DNA from: Spirochaeta isovalerica
GTDB lineage: Bacteria; Spirochaetota; Spirochaetia; DSM-2461
Assembly: GCF_014207565.1 (NCBI RefSeq)
Contig: NZ_JACHGJ010000001.1
Span: 310,001 to 374,000, forward strand
Length of the DNA: 64,000 bases
Direction of reading: 5' to 3'
In this document: positions 63,413-64,000 of the stretch, piece after piece
Layout of the letters: every line of letters begins with the position of its first letter
Position numbering within the stretch: position 1 is the first letter of the stretch
Notes under the pieces: generated by a model
The model's input: only the letters and a program-made list of their open reading frames with translations
The model's database searches: none
Told to the model about the DNA's origin: nothing
Translations under genes and position numbers: made by a program

Positions 63413-63908
63413 GAACTGGGAAACCGCCGGGCTGGATGACTCTCATTATCACAGCAGCAGAAAAGAGCGTCACCATATGGGGAACATCAAAGAACCGGTG
63501 GAAAAAAAGGGATTCTTTGCCAGAAATCCTTCATTCCGGATTGTTCTGATTGATTTAATTTTCATAGTCATTATTTCCGGTGTTATTGTCCCTTTTATTT
63601 ATAAAAGAGAAGGCACAGTCACAATAGAAGAATACAGTTTGAAGCTGAAGACTTTTCAATTTGATGATCAGATCATGGCAACGCTGACTATAAGAAACAA
63701 AAAAGACAGCGGAGATTCCAATTCCCTGATAGAAGCACTTTTTTATATGGAAGAATCTGAAGCAGGCATTACAGCACAGGATCTTCTGCCCGATGAAAAG
63801 GAGGAGAGGATTCTTAAAGCAGCTTTACCTGACGACGGAAGCGGATATGTCTATTGCAGAATTGAAATGCGCGGTATTACAAAAGTGCTGAAGAAAAAAA
63901 TCTCATAA
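63396..63908 (+). CDS. Single-pass membrane protein paired with the lipoprotein
   Basis: The 170-residue product has a hydrophilic, His-rich N-terminus (HYHSSRKERHH), a membrane helix at about residues 48-70 (IVLIDLIFIVIISGVIVPFIY) and a beta-rich exported domain. I know no function. It begins inside the last 17 bases of the lipoprotein gene. GGAG at 63388-63391 lies four bases before ATG 63396; a second ATG at 63405 is further away. The coupling suggests the two proteins work together in the envelope. Confidence 0.7.
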   Translation: MTKMAENWETAGLDDSHYHSSRKERHHMGNIKEPVEKKGFFARNPSFRIVLIDLIFIVIISGVIVPFIYKREGTVTIEEYSLKLKTFQFDDQIMATLTIRNKKDSGDSNSLIEALFYMEESEAGITAQDLLPDEKEERILKAALPDDGSGYVYCRIEMRGITKVLKKKIS

Positions 63909-63967
63909 ATCAGAGACCTGCCCTGTTCATCGGGCATAAAGAATATTAAACTGATAAGGTAAGAGCT

Positions 63968-64000
63968 GTGGAATCATTCCACGGAGAAAGTGAAGTCACA
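63968..64000 (+). CDS. Possible start of a further gene, truncated by window end
   Basis: AAGGTAAG at 63957-63964 is followed by an open frame from GTG 63968 (MESFHGESEVT) that runs off the window. Eleven residues are too few to identify it. It follows the membrane-protein gene by 59 bases and could belong to the same operon. Confidence 0.35.
   Translation, partial: MESFHGESEVT

Noticed and set aside
1-64000. CRISPR arrays, insertion sequences, prophage genes, tRNA or rRNA genes
   Set aside because: No regularly spaced repeats, transposase or phage genes, or cloverleaf-like intergenic sequences were recognised on reading; the one Rpn-type tail is not a mobile element by itself.

Overview
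The window reads as chromosomal DNA from a diderm, moderate-GC, probably free-living spirochaete of the Spirochaeta/Oceanispirochaeta kind. This is an inference from gene content: many lipoproteins with short spirochaete-type lipoboxes (about seven), Lnt, a FapA/DUF342 protein, a Maf/DUF115 protein, and two small Cys-rich proteins plus a SecA-linked lipoprotein of types I associate with spirochaetes. No rRNA, tRNA, insertion sequence, prophage or CRISPR array was seen. Genes are dense and lie on both strands.

Layout. 1-6.3 kb: 3' end of serC, a DUF1015 protein, an M48 protease, a small zinc-ribbon protein, a DEAD-box RNA helicase, an alkyltransferase-like protein and a lysine-rich protein. 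6.4-11.9 kb: an MCE/Mla-type lipid transport operon (permease, ATPase, MCE protein, TPR lipoprotein), an AI-2E-family permease and a PAS protein. 11.9-18 kb: a membrane-anchored parvulin isomerase, a small cytidylyltransferase, proA-proB, a DUF2807 lipoprotein and a 5'-nucleotidase lipoprotein. 18-27.4 kb: a guanine-class purine riboswitch with its own terminator ahead of purL-purE-purC-purF-purM-purN-purD, mostly overlapping genes closed by a terminator. 27.5-32.8 kb: B12-dependent methionine synthase split into two genes, then pdxS-pdxT. 32.8-38.4 kb: a DUF3754 protein, a Kef-type antiporter fused to a PTS EIIA domain, a MarR regulator, a cobalamin adenosyltransferase, a small PspG-like membrane protein behind a sigma-54 promoter, and a TrmB-type regulator. 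38.6-46.8 kb: a lipoprotein hydrolase, a Cys-rich protein, a sugar-nucleotidyltransferase-like protein, an orphan Rpn-type tail, FapA-like and MnmH genes, a UPF0210/ACT pair and a minimal chemotaxis-type signalling protein. 46.9-64 kb: typA, a frameshifted ROK gene, a solute-binding lipoprotein, lnt, a LuxR-type response regulator, a Maf-PBP-signal-peptidase operon, a degenerate M23 protein, an unlisted 49-residue secreted peptide, secA, and a lipoprotein/membrane-protein pair.

How the parts fit. The cobalamin adenosyltransferase and MetH imply cobalamin use. The purine operon is set to respond to guanine. Envelope biogenesis is well represented (MCE transport, Lnt, SecA, signal peptidase, PBP, LysM/M23).

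The most unusual signals are regulatory. At nine genes a sigma-70-like -10 box ends six to eight bases before a start codon that lacks a Shine-Dalgarno sequence, which suggests leaderless mRNAs for secA, typA, mlaE and others. The PspG-like gene has a GG-N10-GC sigma-54 promoter with two upstream palindromes spaced exactly 20 bp apart.
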